From Panagrolaimus kolymaensis (lineage: Eukaryota > Nematoda > Chromadorea > Rhabditida > Panagrolaimidae): 64,000 nt of DNA. The stretch's first letter is position 1; each line of letters opens with the position of its first letter. The stretch spans positions 434,001 to 498,000 of the forward strand of contig JAJQJQ010000030.1 of the NCBI GenBank assembly GCA_028622995.1. Reading direction: 5' to 3'. Both the position numbers and the translations under genes were made by a program. Shown here piece by piece: positions 25,096 through 37,680 of this stretch. The notes under the pieces are model-generated. The model saw only the letters and a list, made by a program, of their open reading frames with translations. It did no database searches and was not told the origin of the DNA.

Positions 25096-26644
25096 TTAAA
25101 AAGCCAATGGAACCATTGAAGCAACTTTCAAATTTGTTGATTTCGATTTGGTTATTTTTGCTATACTTGAAACTTCTTTTTGTCCTTGACAAAATAATGT
25201 TCGTCGATAATTTTTGATGCTTAACAAAGTGATTAAAGGATTAAAAACCACGATATATTGCAAAGGCATAAGCGCGAAAAGCATATATCCTCCTTGTTGT
25301 TGGGCAAAATCAGCTGGCACCGCAAAAATTAAAAGAAAAGCAATAATTAATGAAATCAAAGAAAAACATGGCATAATTGACTGAAAACAAAAATTATTAC
25401 AGTAAATTTTAAAAACTACAAAGTCGGTGACTCAAACAACTCACTTGTAAAATCATTCGTTTACCAAATTGTTTATGAATTCGTAAAGTTTGATGAGAAA
25501 AATGCACTTTAGATGAATTAAGCTCTTTTTTAACTCGCCAATTTGAAATAAAAAATAATCCAGTGGCTGAGAAGGTTACAGAAAACATAATTATTGCATA
25601 ACCAATAAATAAAAAATCTTGCTGAAAATATAAAAACTTTATTATTTGAGAAGTTCTGAATCTACGCAACTCGAAGCAAATTCAAGCCGATTGTTTTTTG
25701 AAGGGGTTTACTGTGGAATTTTTTATTTGAAGAAACCCAAAAGTTTTATAAGATTTTCAAATTTATTTAAAAGTTTTGAACAAATTCTTTACGTTTTTTT
25801 TAATCGAGAAAATTTAAAATATCAAACTTACAATTGGAACCGATCGAAAAGTGTTTATCAACAATGGATAATCTTTCCATAATTCCATATTTTTTAATAA
25901 ATCATTATTAGATAAATTTACTTCATGACATGGCCCACATATATAAATCAAACTAAGGAGAGATGCAAGAATGAAAATCCCAAGTAAAAGTAACCAGGTT
26001 CTATTTGCATTTGGTGTTATGCGTCTAAAAATAAATTATTTTTGAAGGATAAAAATTTTAAGGATATTTGACTTACCGAACAATAATTAAATATCTAAAT
26101 AAAGCTTGAATAACCATACTCCACATAACTGCGAGGAGGGTAGCCATAAATAAGAACATTGATATACATGGATATATTCCATAGGTTGGAACCCAAGGTG
26201 ACGAGGTTCGGAAATATATTCTAACATCAGTGGTTTCTAATTGCTATAAAATAATTAAAAATTTAAATCAGACAGGGTAAAGAATTTTTTTAACTTGGCA
26301 TGGCTCTGCCACGATTTTCAGTGACAAACACTGACCAAATAATTTTCAAAAATTTGGATTCGTATTATTTTTGCTTCAATTATTTATTTCGAATTCAAAC
26401 TTCAAAAAATCTTACAACAATGTTTATACTTTGATAGTTTTTATAAATAACTTACAATAACCGTAAATCCGCAAACAATCGCAAAAGCCATATCAACCAC
26501 GCATGTTTGAAGCATAACATGACAATATGATTTCATTTCTTTTGAAGTAGTTTTTAAAATTAAAAATATTAATACTGTATTTAATAATATTGATATTCCA
26601 CTTGATACATAAGCACTAATATTATAAAATATGTAGCTATCCAT
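25096..26644 (-). CDS. Serpentine chemoreceptor-like 7TM protein 1
   Basis: Five exons (26456-26644, 26077-26243, 25832-26024, 25445-25621, 25096-25380) join in phase to 336 residues. Helices are visible as GISILLNTVLIFLIL, CHVMLQTCVVDMAFAIVCGF, FLFMATLLAVMWSMVIQALFRYLIIVR, LLLLGIFILASLLSLIYICG, FIGYAIIMFSVTFSATGLFF, then two C-terminal helices with NPLITLLSIKNYRRTL. The TSKEMKSY loop after helix 1 and the RYLIIVR end of helix 3 are typical of the nematode Str/Srd/Srh chemoreceptor superfamily; I cannot choose the exact family by eye. It probably acts in sensory neurons. A repeat shared with the neighbouring receptor's upstream DNA lies about 85 bp upstream of its start. Confidence 0.8.
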
Positions 26645-26727
26645 TTTTTTTTTATTTTTCCTGCTTCAAAACCAATTCAGAAGTTAGATAATAAATAATA
26701 ATTTTCTTTGTTTCCTTTTTTTTTATT

Positions 26728-26813
26728 AACAAATTTATTCGAAGTAGTAAAAAAAAAGTTTTTTTTGTATTCACAATTATAAAATTAAGCTATTCTCATA
26801 ACCAATTTAATTG
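26728..26813. repeat. Receptor-upstream repeat, copy 1
   Basis: This segment runs from ACAAATTTATTCGAAG to TAAGCTATTCTC and CCAATTTAA. It recurs at 30087-30180 with a few changes and small indels. It lies just upstream of chemoreceptor 1. Confidence 0.7.
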
Positions 26814-27466
26814 TTTTTTTATATAAAATAAATTTTATTTTTATATAACAAAATTCTGTTATTCTTCTTCAAACAGAAAAAAAAGAACAATACAAGAAAT
26901 AGTAAACTGGAAGTAATCGAAAATAATTAAAACAAAAGATGACAGACAACTTATATAACTTTTTATAATTAATTTATTAATAAAAGGTTTGGCTTAGCTG
27001 CGATGTGTTTGTCGTCTACTATCTGTAGGGGTGTTGTTATTCATTTAAATGTCTTTATTTTATTTTTTGTTTTGTAAATTATTAGAATTAATCAAACAAA
27101 TTAGGCGCCTATCTAGTCAAGGGTTATAAATAAATTTAATTTAAGATTTGATATGATGTTGTAGCATCATCATGGGTTGTTGAATAAGTTTGTTCAAATT
27201 TTTTTAATACATAAAAGTTCATTGGCGTCAGAAAAAAAGAATTAGTTTGACGATTTACAAATTTTTGTTAGTCATATATGAGTAAGTAAAAAAAGCAGCA
27301 TCACTGAATTAAAAAATGAAAGAAAAAATCAATTCAATTTTTGTTATTGTAAAAAGAGGGTTCTTCGTTTAATGCTGAAATTGTCAAACATAAATACATA
27401 TGGGACGAAAAAAGCTTCAAAATTCTGGTTCAATGCATTTTTCGTTTCATAAAAATCTGTAGGTTT

Positions 27467-27706
27467 TCATTTGAGAAATGGCATCTTAATCATTAAATGG
27501 CTTAGAACTCCAAAATTATCCAAGAAGTATCTAAACCTTTTTCTATCGTCGAAAGCATATTTATTAGGTCTACAAACATCAGCAAACAGCGTTTTAAAAG
27601 TATTCTCCCACATAGTTAAATCAATTGAATTTGTCGCGGAACGAACTTTCCGAACAACCCAATACATAAACCAATATATGCCTTGTATTATTTTAGTGGC
27701 TGTCAT
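27467..27706 (-). CDS. Small unrecognised protein
   Basis: Single-exon 79-codon frame starting at an ATG. The composition is balanced (GIYWFMYWVVRKVRS, then LFADVCRPNKYAFDDRK), unlike the surrounding noise frames. It begins about 130 bp downstream of the chemoreceptor 2 stop on the same strand, a spacing seen in nematode operons, but no other operon evidence is visible. I recognise no domain. It could be a chance ORF. Confidence 0.35.
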   Translation of the reverse strand: MTATKIIQGIYWFMYWVVRKVRSATNSIDLTMWENTFKTLFADVCRPNKYAFDDRKRFRYFLDNFGVLSHLMIKMPFLK

Positions 27707-27835
27707 GATGCTTCGTTTTAGTTTTAAAAAATATTAAATTTTTTCAAGCGAAAAAAATTTTGAGAACAATAAAATATGAGATCAAATACATCGAATAAAA
27801 AAATAAATTCATATTAAATGGCTACAACAATTTTA

Positions 27836-29221
27836 TTAGACATTAGGTGTATTATTTGCCTTATTTTCTGGAGCCGCTTCATTTGAAGCGATTTTTGAGT
27901 TATTTTGGGTTGAACTCGCGACACTATTCTCCTTTCTCTCAAGTCCAAGCGAATTCAAAAAGGCTCTTCTGTAGGATTTCACAAAATAAACAATCATTAT
28001 CGGATTAGCCAATGTAATGAAAGTCATTCCCATTGAAACGAAGACGAAGAGATTTGGTACAGATTGGCCTACGTCAAAGATCATCGATGCCACAACAAAC
28101 ATCGTGGGGCCCATTGACGTAAACAATGGAGTAACTGCCTTAAAAGAATGAGCCTCATTAATTTGGAACCGAGATGCAACTCAAAAATAATCATTGAGAT
28201 TTTTACATATTAACATGATATGATAGATGACAAGTACTTACCAAAGCAATAACAGCCCGATTAACTTGAGCGTGGGCCTTGCGGGTGCTCTCTCGATCGG
28301 ACGAACCAAACTTATTGTAGTAGGCGATTACACGGTATTCCGTCCAGATTATGGTTCCATAGCCGATTACTAGTGTAATCATGTAAATAATGTGGTGGAA
28401 TTTTGTCTTTAATTCGCCCTTAAAAGAGAAAGTTTTGAATGGAAAAAATTATAGTAAAAGCCTTACTCCTGGACTGACAGACGGATAGGGCATAGAACTA
28501 TTATCGAACTGCCAATTATAATCCCGTAATACTTTAATTCCAACTTGTCGCAAATGTTCGCTGTCATTGTCGCCTACAAAGCACCAAGTTGTATTCAATC
28601 CCTGAAGAAGGCACCAAATAATGGGAACCACAAATAATAGTGGATTGCCAAAGGGACTAAAATTTTTGGTTTAAATTCATGAATCATGATGTTAACCAAA
28701 TTTTGACGACTCACTTGGGATGATCACAAATTAATCGATAACGAAGAACAAATTGAACCACAACACAGACTATATTTGCGTGTAAAAGAGCGCAATAAAT
28801 AGAATTGCAAAAGTGATCGAAAAGTGGGTTTTTGTTAGCGAAGAAGCCATTAGCAACTACAATCAGATTTCCATCTCCAAAGAAAGTCGCCTGAAATTAT
28901 TTTGTCACAAGTCATTATTAAATAGAAGTTTTGTTTAAAGGCTTTAATAAAAGTCAATAAATTTATATTTTATGACTTATTACCGGCAGACCAATTAGGA
29001 CCACAATACTCAAGCACGTATCTCCAACACACGTGGCCAACAAAATCCATTTGTACGCTTTTATTTTAAAATCTGAATGATTCCAAATCAGCTCGAAAAG
29101 TCTCAAATTAAACACGATGGATACTAAACTGACAATCGTGTCAAGTATGTGATGGGTTGTGGAAATACCTAAAATAATCGGATAGATAATGAAAAAATGA
29201 AAGAAGCTTCTTACCCGTCAT
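27836..29221 (-). CDS. Serpentine chemoreceptor-like 7TM protein 2
   Basis: Six exons (29215-29221, 28984-29168, 28715-28890, 28467-28656, 28242-28418, 27836-28138) join in phase to 345 residues. The first coding exon is only 7 bases (ATGACGG). Hydrophobic helices include DTIVSLVSIVFNLRLFELIW, WILLATCVGDTCLSIVVLIG, ANIVCVVVQFVLRYRLIC, LLFVVPIIWCLLQGLNTTW, IIYMITLVIGYGTIIW, then MFVVASMIFDVG and MGMTFITLANPIMIVYFVKSYRR. The final NPIM...Y and basic YRR tail are typical of nematode chemoreceptors. The C-terminus is hydrophilic and Asn/Ala-rich. Codon use is more GC-rich than its neighbours'. Exact family not assigned. Confidence 0.78.
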
Positions 29222-30792
29222 CTTCAAAAGCTGCTATATGAAGTTTTGTTGTTAATATTTAAAATGGAACCTTAGGTTTGAATTCCGCCACTAAATAACA
29301 CTTTTATTTGAGTTTTTATCTGCTTTTTATTAATAGTTTGTAGGAGCAATCACTTTGGCCTAGATCTGGTTCCGAAGAAATTATGTTAAAAATCCCTCAA
29401 GGCCTGAAAAAAAATGTTTTGTTTAATAAATTTCGAATAAAAAAAAAATTAGGAAGAGATATTTACGCTTCAAGTAAAAAAGGGTAAAAAACTGTGAAGG
29501 ATTATAAAAAAATAAAAAACTAACTACATAATTTTTTTTTCTTTTGAAAAAAATCAGAAACTGTATTTAGTTTTAAAAAATCTGCAAAAAATCTAACAAT
29601 AAATTTCAAATTTATCGGAGATGATAAATAAATTTAAGACAACTCTTCTTTTTTTATGTATTTAAATATTCTCTGCCAATGCTACATATTTGAATAAAAA
29701 ACAAGGGGCGGGGCGGAGTATGAAGGGAATACCATGAGCAATAAAAAAAACTAAGATTTTAATTATTTTTTTTAACAAAAATTTTAATTAGCTATAACTT
29801 TGAAATAAAATTATCTAATTAAATATTGGTCAACAATATCATAAAACAGAATCTTGGCTTCCATTTAAAACAAAGATCTCTCCCTATAGTTGCTTGAGTG
29901 GATGAATGTCATTTTACACGTTAATGAATGCGCGCAACCGTTTCTAGTCCGCTATTATTCAGATGTGGCTACAAAATTATAAGAAAAATCTTATTAATGT
30001 GGAAAAAAAATAGATTACTAATTTCTACTCACTCACCAACCCTTTAATTGCATTGAAAAAAATAAGATGCTATCAGGCATATGTGCATTAAACAAATTTA
30101 TTCGAAGAAATAAAAAAAAACAAAGTTTTTTTTGTATGGGCAATTATAAAATTAAGCTATTCTCCACGACCAATTTAAGTTATTAAACGAAAAATTGCTT
30201 TGTAGAAAAAAGAGTCAAATCATAATTTACAGTTAATTTTTTATTCTTTGTAAAACTACAAATTAATTTTATTAAAAAAAGTTATAATTAGTTTGGGTGT
30301 TTTAAAAACCAACTAAAATACTTTAATATTTAAATTTCTAATTTTCTGTGTTTAAAATTCGTCAAAAAGCTTACGGTTCTGATTTCTAAATTATGTTACC
30401 ATAAAATATTTTTTGTTGTGGGAATGAAAGGCTGTTTTCCACTAAGCAAAAGTTTTTTTTAAACTTATTTTTATGCGAAAATCGAAAATATTAAAAAACA
30501 TCGTAGCTAGGTCCCGAAGATATTATCGTGAAAATTGATTAAGAATTAAAAAATGTTCTCTAAATTTTGAACAGTCTTTCTTAAAAAATATAAACCTTTA
30601 TTATGAAATATTAATTAACTTAAGTGTAAAATATAGGAAAATTAAGTCCTATAGTTTCAATATTTATTAAGCCCAGATCGGCCGATCGGCTGGTTACATT
30701 TCGATTGAATGTTCAAAAGTGAAGAAAATGCTTGCTTCACCGCTCTTTTTAACGGAGAGCGATGAATCAGCAATAAAAAGGATGTTTTGAGA
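29222..30792. other. Intergenic region upstream of chemoreceptor 2
   Basis: A/T-rich. It contains the second copy of the receptor-upstream repeat (30087-30180) and a short palindrome (CGGCCGATCG) near 30680. No coding frame or RNA gene was recognised. Confidence 0.5.
30087..30180. repeat. Receptor-upstream repeat, copy 2
   Basis: Same segment as 26728-26813, in the same orientation: ACAAATTTATTCGAAG, a T-run, then CAATTATAAAATTAAGCTAT and ACCAATTTAA. It lies about 0.87 kb upstream of chemoreceptor 2. Confidence 0.7.
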
Positions 30793-31193
30793 ATGTGGTC
30801 GCTGCCGCGATCGCACATAAAGTAAGTTTTGCTGTTAAAAAGTTATTCAAAATGAAAGAAGAATAATTGTTTTTATTATTCTTTTAAAGTTTGTCAAAAA
30901 TGATTAAACATCCTCCATATTTGGACCAGCTTTCCGAAAAATATAAAGAAGCTTATTATGAATTTGTAAATGCTTTTGAAGGAAAAGATTTTTATGTTCA
31001 GTATAGCCTGATTGAAGAATATATGGAAAAATATACCGTACTTCCTCATATATTTCACATGTGGATAGAAAAGTTACAAAACAGATATAAGGGTTATAAA
31101 GAAATTAAAGGCTTAACCCCAAAACTTTGTAATTTGACCGTAAAATTACTGTACATTACTGTACTTTACGGGCTCTGCAATATTGCGGCATGA
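30793..31193 (+). CDS. Small two-exon protein, possibly DUF148-like
   Basis: Exons 30793-30821 and 30890-31193 join in phase (ATAAA/GTAAGT donor, TTTTAAAG acceptor) to give 110 residues. The segment HPPYLDQLSEKYKEAYYEF is weakly reminiscent of the start of nematode DUF148 (SXP/RAL-2-like) proteins, but there is no signal peptide and the rest (Tyr/Lys-rich) does not clearly match. It could be an independent nematode-specific protein. The first exon is in a GC-richer patch (CTGCCGCGATCG). Confidence 0.35.
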
Positions 31194-31416
31194 GGGAATA
31201 ATCAAACGCGAGTTTGAAAAAAAGATCAAATGACCAGGGTCCTTTAAGATTGATATAATCTGAAGATTTGTGATTATTTTGTTAAAAGAAATTATTGTTT
31301 CGTGTACTTTAAACATAACTTCTAATTCAAGAATGCGATATTTTTATTTTTATGAAGACTCCTCTATCGCACTTCTTTATTTAACTTTTCCCACATTTAA
31401 ATTAATTTTTTATATT

Positions 31417-33622
31417 TCAAAACCGTTTAGAAATTTTACATTTAAAATTATTAGGTTGCACAGTTAAACCAGCAATTTTTTCAAGTGATGGAAAATTATT
31501 TTTGTCCATAGCTTCAAGTTTATATTGATGGAATAAATTTGAAATAATTAAAAACAATTCCATTCGAGCTAAAGATTCTCCCAAACATTGTCGTTTGCCA
31601 ATGGAAAATGGAATGAATTCTTCTATTTTTTTAAGTTCGCCGCTTTTGGCATCGATGAATCTTTCGGGTTTGAAACTATATGGATCAGGAAAAAGCTGAA
31701 ATTTATTATTGAGTTTTATTTTTAGGGAAAAAATTTGCATAAAAATGGTGGAACTCACTTTTTCGTCGTATAAAATTGCTGAAAGTTGCGCAGTAATAGT
31801 TGCATTTTGTTTAATTTTATATCCACCAATTTCAACATCTTTTAAAGTTCGATGCATTAAATTTAAGGGTAGCAAATTGACAGTTCGTTGAGCTTCGTTT
31901 ATAAAAGCATTGACATAAACCAACGAAATTTTATCCGACAAAGTTATTCGTCGATCAGATCCAATAACAGTGTCAAGCTCTTCGTAAACTTTTTCTTGAA
32001 CTTTTGGATTGTTGAGGAAATAGAGAAGTGAGAAAATTATGGTATTCGCTAAAAAAAAGAAAGAGTTTTGTTTATAGATTTTTTAAATAAACTTTTTTGA
32101 GTTCTAAACAAACCTGTAGTTTCTTGTCCAGCCACCCAAAAATCAAATAGCATATAAGCCAGTTGATGCTCTGAAAAAAGAAATCTTTTTCATTTATTTT
32201 TGTCAAAAAATAAATGTTTTTTATTTCAATTATTTGGAAGACATCAAAATGAAACAAAAAGGAGCAATAACGATTTTTTTTACAAATCAGCGATTAAATT
32301 TTTTTTATTTTTTAAACATTTTTTGTGGCTTCAGAAAATTCAGTCTACAAAGCTTCCATTTCATTGATTTTTTTATTCGAAAAATAATTCTTGAATCCTT
32401 TCCAAATTTTTCGCAAAAAATTTTGGCTTTAAACAATTTAAAATAAAATATGTTTGATTCCCTCCAAAAAATGGAGTCCTTTTTACTCACCTGTAAATTC
32501 ACCATTCCCTTTAGACATTTCACAAAGATAAGCTTCAACATAATCTTGAGGTTCATTTCTTTGAATAATTTCATCTATATTATTTTGATGTGATTTAATT
32601 TGTTCATTACAATAATTATATATTGCAAAATGAGTATCCAAAAATTCATCATATCTTTGTTTGATAAAAGGAAAATATTTTAATAATGGAATGGCTAAAC
32701 CCAAATTTACGGTTGGCCAAACTGCCATTCTCATATATTTTGCAACGATGTCTTTCATTTCAGAAAATTTGGCTTTCTCTTCTTTTTGATGATAACCATA
32801 ACCAAAAAGAAGTTGATTAATAATATTTGCTACGGTGACTTCGATCAAGGGCATTGGTTCAAGAAGGAGGGATTTTTTCGAACCAAATTTTTCGTTGAGT
32901 TCGTCAAACATAAATCCGAGTTCAAGTTGGATCTAAAAATTATAACTCGTAATTTTGCCACGAAAATTTATAAAGTTTCTTTTTTTTAAACAAAACTTTC
33001 ATTTTTTTGCTTCTTGAAAATTTTTTTCTTACTTTTTCTTCCATCAAACCTCGACCCATACCAAAATTTCTAAAAACTTGAAGGGCAAATCGACGATGTT
33101 CTCTCCAACGATCACCATCAACAAAAATAACTCCATAATCTCCACCCCTCAAAATATCATTATGCTTTCCAACCATTCTCCTTCCAGCATATGAATCTCC
33201 ATCTTTAATAAATGTATCACAAATAAGTTTATAATCATTTAAAACAATTACAGGGCATTCAGCAAACCAAAAACAATATATTTCACCATATTTTTTTCTC
33301 CATTTATCAAAGGTTTTATATCCTGGGCCAGTGGAACGAATTTCCAGGACATTTCCAATAAATGGAATTGGAATGGGTCCTTAAAAATAAGAAATAAAAT
33401 AGTATCAAAAAAAGTTGGGTTTTCACCGAGAAAAAAAAATTAGAATAATTTTAACTGCATCTCGAGTCGTGTGCTTTTTGAAAGGTTTGCAGACCAATGT
33501 TTTTAGCTTTCTTCGTGTCACATTGGAAAAATTTGCTTACCTGGTGGCAAATTTCTTCGTTTCCAATAGCAATTATAAAAAGCTAATAAAATAATTAACG
33601 AAATTAAAAAATACAAAAACAT
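31417..33622 (-). CDS. Cytochrome P450, CYP33-like
   Basis: Six exons (33541-33622, 33033-33379, 32491-32932, 32114-32170, 31759-32048, 31417-31695) join in phase to 498 residues, normal for the family. An N-terminal ER anchor (FLYFLISLIILLAFY) precedes the proline hinge LPPGPIPIPFIGN. The C-helix reads DRWREHRRF, the I-helix oxygen-binding motif is AGQETT, and the meander/PERF element is FKPERF. The haem-ligand loop is FSIGKRQCLGE, with Cys as the axial ligand. The canonical K-helix ExxR falls near INEAQRTVNLLP, where it reads EAQR. YAGRRM followed by GGDYGVIF strongly resembles nematode CYP33 members. It is likely an ER monooxygenase for xenobiotics or fatty acids. An in-frame upstream ATG at 33709 is possible, but the chosen start gives the standard anchor. 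Confidence 0.92.
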
Positions 33623-34099
33623 TTTACTTTTCTCTTTAATTTTCAAATCAAATAAATAAAGAGTAAAACGTGCAAAATTAAAAGCAAAGAAAAAAAGGAG
33701 TGAAAACAAATTTATTAATTGATTAACTGAAAAAAATAAAATACATGTTTTGTGTTGTTTTGTTTATTTGGTTGTTTAGTCGTCGTTGTTTGCTCACACT
33801 ACATTTACTACACTATAGTTTTTTATTTAATTTTCTTTTTTTCTTTTGCAACTGACTTTTTTCTTTCATCAGAAAATGCAAAACGAAATCAAAATAAATC
33901 GGAAATTGTTAAACAAAAAATTAAATTTTATTAAACTAACTTTTTTTTACGGCTTTCATATAAATTTGGAAAAGTTTTGGTTTTTTCTAAAAAAAATAAC
34001 AGCATTTTTTAAATATTTATTTTTATTAAGCTCTCTAACAAAATTAAAAAATTTAAAAATTTCGATGACAGAAAATTTTATAAAAAAATTTAAACAAAA
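33623..34099. other. Intergenic between P450 and aminopeptidase
   Basis: Short A/T-rich spacer, holding the P450 promoter and the pam-1 3' end. Nothing else was recognised. Confidence 0.45.
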
Positions 34100-37000
34100 T
34101 TAATTATTAAAATATTCTTCAGCAACTCGTGCATTATTTTTTAAAAGTTGAGCATTCAATCGAATATTTTCTAAGCATTGTCCAATGGTGTGTTCAAGAA
34201 CTTTCAATTGATTTTCGTTAAACATTTTTTTGCAAGTTTTTTCAAAACTTTCTGCAAATTCAAAATCGCTTTGAGAATCCACGGCCGATTTAAATAATCT
34301 TTGGAAAATTTGACTATTTACTGAACCAAATTTTCCGATGAATAAAGAAATATTTTCTTGGAGATAATTCCATGCAAAATTTTGACTGATTGAATTATTT
34401 TTTGCTCCATCAAAAATTAAATATAAATCTTGAATTCGAACTTTTTCTTGTTTCACCGCAAAATTTAAGAAGTCTTCCAATATTTTTTCATCGCCTGCTT
34501 GAGCCATAGCTGAAATGCAATTTCGCTCGACTTCACTGAATTTTGCATTTTCATAAAGTCCACGAAGTTTTTGATTTCCATCTTTTTCACCTTTTTTTGC
34601 AACAATTCCATAAATAATTGGTCGAAGATCCGCGTTGAGTTCAGAATTGTTTTCAATGGAATTATTAAATTCTTGAAGGATGGTGTCAATGGTTTTTTGA
34701 TGTCCCGAAGATGCCAATCGATTAATGATTAATGAACGAAGCATGGATTTCATCATTGCTAAAAATGAATAAAAAGAAAATTAAAAATATGTATTATTTT
34801 CTTCTTTCTTTTGTTTTAAATCAGAAAATCAAAGATTAGTTTTTTAAAATAAAAAAATTAATTATAAACTTGTAATTTTGGGCTGCTTTTAAAGTGATTT
34901 GAAAAATCTTAGAATCAATTTCCGGTTTATTTTAATAAATAAACAATAAAGTTTTTTTTTTGGAAAAAATGGCAAGCTTTGTGACAAAGTATAAAAACTA
35001 TTTTAGTCTCTAATTAAAAAACTTTCTTGATGAAATACAACTTTTTTTTAATTAAAAAAAGTAAAGATTTTGCAAAATAGGTTAATTTTTTAAAGAAACT
35101 TACGCTCATTTTCTGAAGCTTCCCATTGAATTCTTTCAAGGATGGGTTCATAAATTTTTAAGACAAATTCATCCAATTTTTCTTTCACATTTTTATTTTC
35201 ATGGCGGCCAAAAACATTTGCCAATGAACCTATGCCTTCATCAATGGCTTCCCAAACAACATATTCATCTTCATTGGAACTTGCAGAAACCAAATCCAAA
35301 AATTGATTTGCAGAAGTTTTTCCAGCTTTGACTAACGCAAATAAATCATTTGCAATTCCAAATCGATCCAAGACGGGCAAAGTTTTATTTTGGAGTGGAA
35401 TCATTAAAGATTTTAACATTTCTTCGCAATATTGAACCCGATAAAATCCAGTGGTATTGAAATTAATTTTTAACCAATCTTCTGGATTTACATTTTCAAT
35501 AATAAATTCTTGTTCGAATTTATCCATTAAAGCATTAAAAATTGGTTTATCTGGGCTTGAAGCTGTGGTGACAGTAATTGGAATAACCCAAAGTGAATTA
35601 CTATCATCGTTTTCGCCATTGGCAATAAATCGAGATTGTTTTAATTTTAAAATTCGTTTCTGTCCATCGACGATTTTTTGTTCTTCAACTGTGACAAGTG
35701 GAAATCCCATTTGTTGAGTCCAAGTTGACATCATTTTGCTTATATCTTCCCCTGATGATGCTTCACTAAAAGCATCCCATAAATCTTTGGCCACAGTGTT
35801 GCCATATTGAAATTTTTTAAGATATCGACGAAGGCCATCTTGAAATTTTGGTTCATTTAGATATGAAAAAAGCATTCGAATCACGCTATTTGATTTGGCA
35901 TAAGTGATCTGGAAAATAAGAAAAAAAAATTAAATAAGAAATTAGTATTCGCTGCGAAACCAGTGTAAAAAAGTTATTTTCGTGAAGAGATGCAAAAAAT
36001 TAAAATAAAAACCCATATTTTTAAAGCTTTTAAGTTTTATGGAATTTAGGGTCCAAACTTACTGCATCATAATACCCTTCCAATTCATTAGGATTATTAA
36101 TAGGAATTTCAATGGGATGTGAACTTTTAAATGCATCCAATGCGATAGCTTTTGACCATTCAGTATCAATAAAATATTTCCATATTTCCATTTGTGGACA
36201 ATATAGAGCCACAACATAATATTGCATAAATGATGCAAAACCTTCTTTAAGCCATAAATTATCCCACCATTTCTGAAATCAAAATGTTTAAGAAAATCTA
36301 ATTGTAAAAAAATGAAGTACCATAGTGACAAGATCACCAAACCAAAAATGTGATATTTCATGACACAAGCATGAAGCTAAACGCATTTGTTGATAGCCTG
36401 ATGAAGTAACGGGGTCATAGAGGAGATTGAATTCCCGAAAAATAACTAAACCCCAATTTTCCATTCCACCTAAAAAATCGAAATAAATCACTCTATAACT
36501 TTGGGTTTCGAAGTTAAAGCCAAATACCAAAAGTAAAATCCGGAACTGCAAGAAGGTCGCATTTTGGCAGTGGATATTCAATTCCAAACCATTCTGTATA
36601 ATAATCCAATGCTTTGATTGCCAAATCCAAAGCATATTCTCCTTGTTTACTTTTTCCTTCAGTTGCAAATACTCGAACAAGACAACCATTTTTTGCTTTA
36701 GCTTGAATGTGCTCAAATTCTCCAACTGCAAAAGCTACGAGATATGAAGACATGAGAGGAGTTTCAGCATATTTAACAATTTTTTTTCCATTTCCTTCAG
36801 AAGTTTCAGAAATAATATTCATATTTGAAAGAGCAATAAATTTTTCATCCACTTCAAGAGTAACATTAAATTTGGCTTTATAAATTGGTTCATCCCAACA
36901 TGGAAAAGCCCGTCTCGCAAAAGTTGTTTCAAATTGAGTGGATAATAAAATTTTTTCACTTCCATCCGTGCCTTTGTAAAAAGACCGATAAAATCCTTTC

Positions 37001-37680
37001 ATTTTATTATTGTGTTCACCCATGAAATCAATGGTCAACAAAATATTTTGTGGCTCAATATTTTCGAGAAAATACAGAGTCAACATTGTCATTTGTTGAC
37101 TGAAATCAAAATTAGATATTTCAAGTTTAGTTCCATTTTCTAGTTTTATATCGATGGAATGTATTTCCATTTCAGATGCATGAAGTTGAAGAATATTAGT
37201 TGCGGAAGTGATCTGGAATTTTGGTTTTTATTTGTTTCAAGAATAAAAAAAAAAGTTTAGGATATTTAACCCCAAAACAAATATAAAAATATTCAAATTT
37301 CTCTTATATTTTTCTGAAATATATTTCGCTGGAGAAAATGCAAAGCAATGCAAATTTTTTGAAACTTTAGGAGTGGATTTTTGAGGAAAAAAATTGGGAT
37401 ATTTTCTGTAATTTTGGATTAAAAAAAAACTCAAATTTATTTTTTATTTTTGGCTTTCTATTACCATTTTTTTTATGCTGTCATGGAGCCAAAAAAAATA
37501 TCGAATTTTTTTTTGTTGTATTTTTATATCAAAACTAAAACTTACTTCGACAACAATTGCGACATGACCCGAAAATTCAAAAGTTTCAAAATTCGGTTTT
37601 AAATAAATATCATAAACCAATGGTTTGGCGATTTCAGGTAATCGAGAGAATTGATTATTTGCAACATTGGAATCAGTCAT
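34100..37680 (-). CDS. pam-1: Puromycin-sensitive aminopeptidase (M1 family)
   Basis: Six exons (37546-37680, 36528-37212, 36321-36469, 36063-36272, 35104-35908, 34100-34758) join in phase to 880 residues. The start (RLPEIAKPLVYDIYLKPNF) is the M1 N-terminal domain. FARRAFPCWDEP and SYLVAFAVGEFEHI follow. The exopeptidase motif reads GGMEN rather than the usual GAMEN. Zinc ligands are HEISH and, 18 residues on, the Glu in WLKEGFA. The catalytic Tyr is in DAITYAK, formed across an exon junction. The C-terminal helical ERAP1-like domain is present. It is a cytosolic neutral aminopeptidase that removes N-terminal residues from peptides; in C. elegans PAM-1 is needed for meiotic exit and embryonic polarity. 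No signal or anchor is seen, which fits the cytosolic member. Confidence 0.95.
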
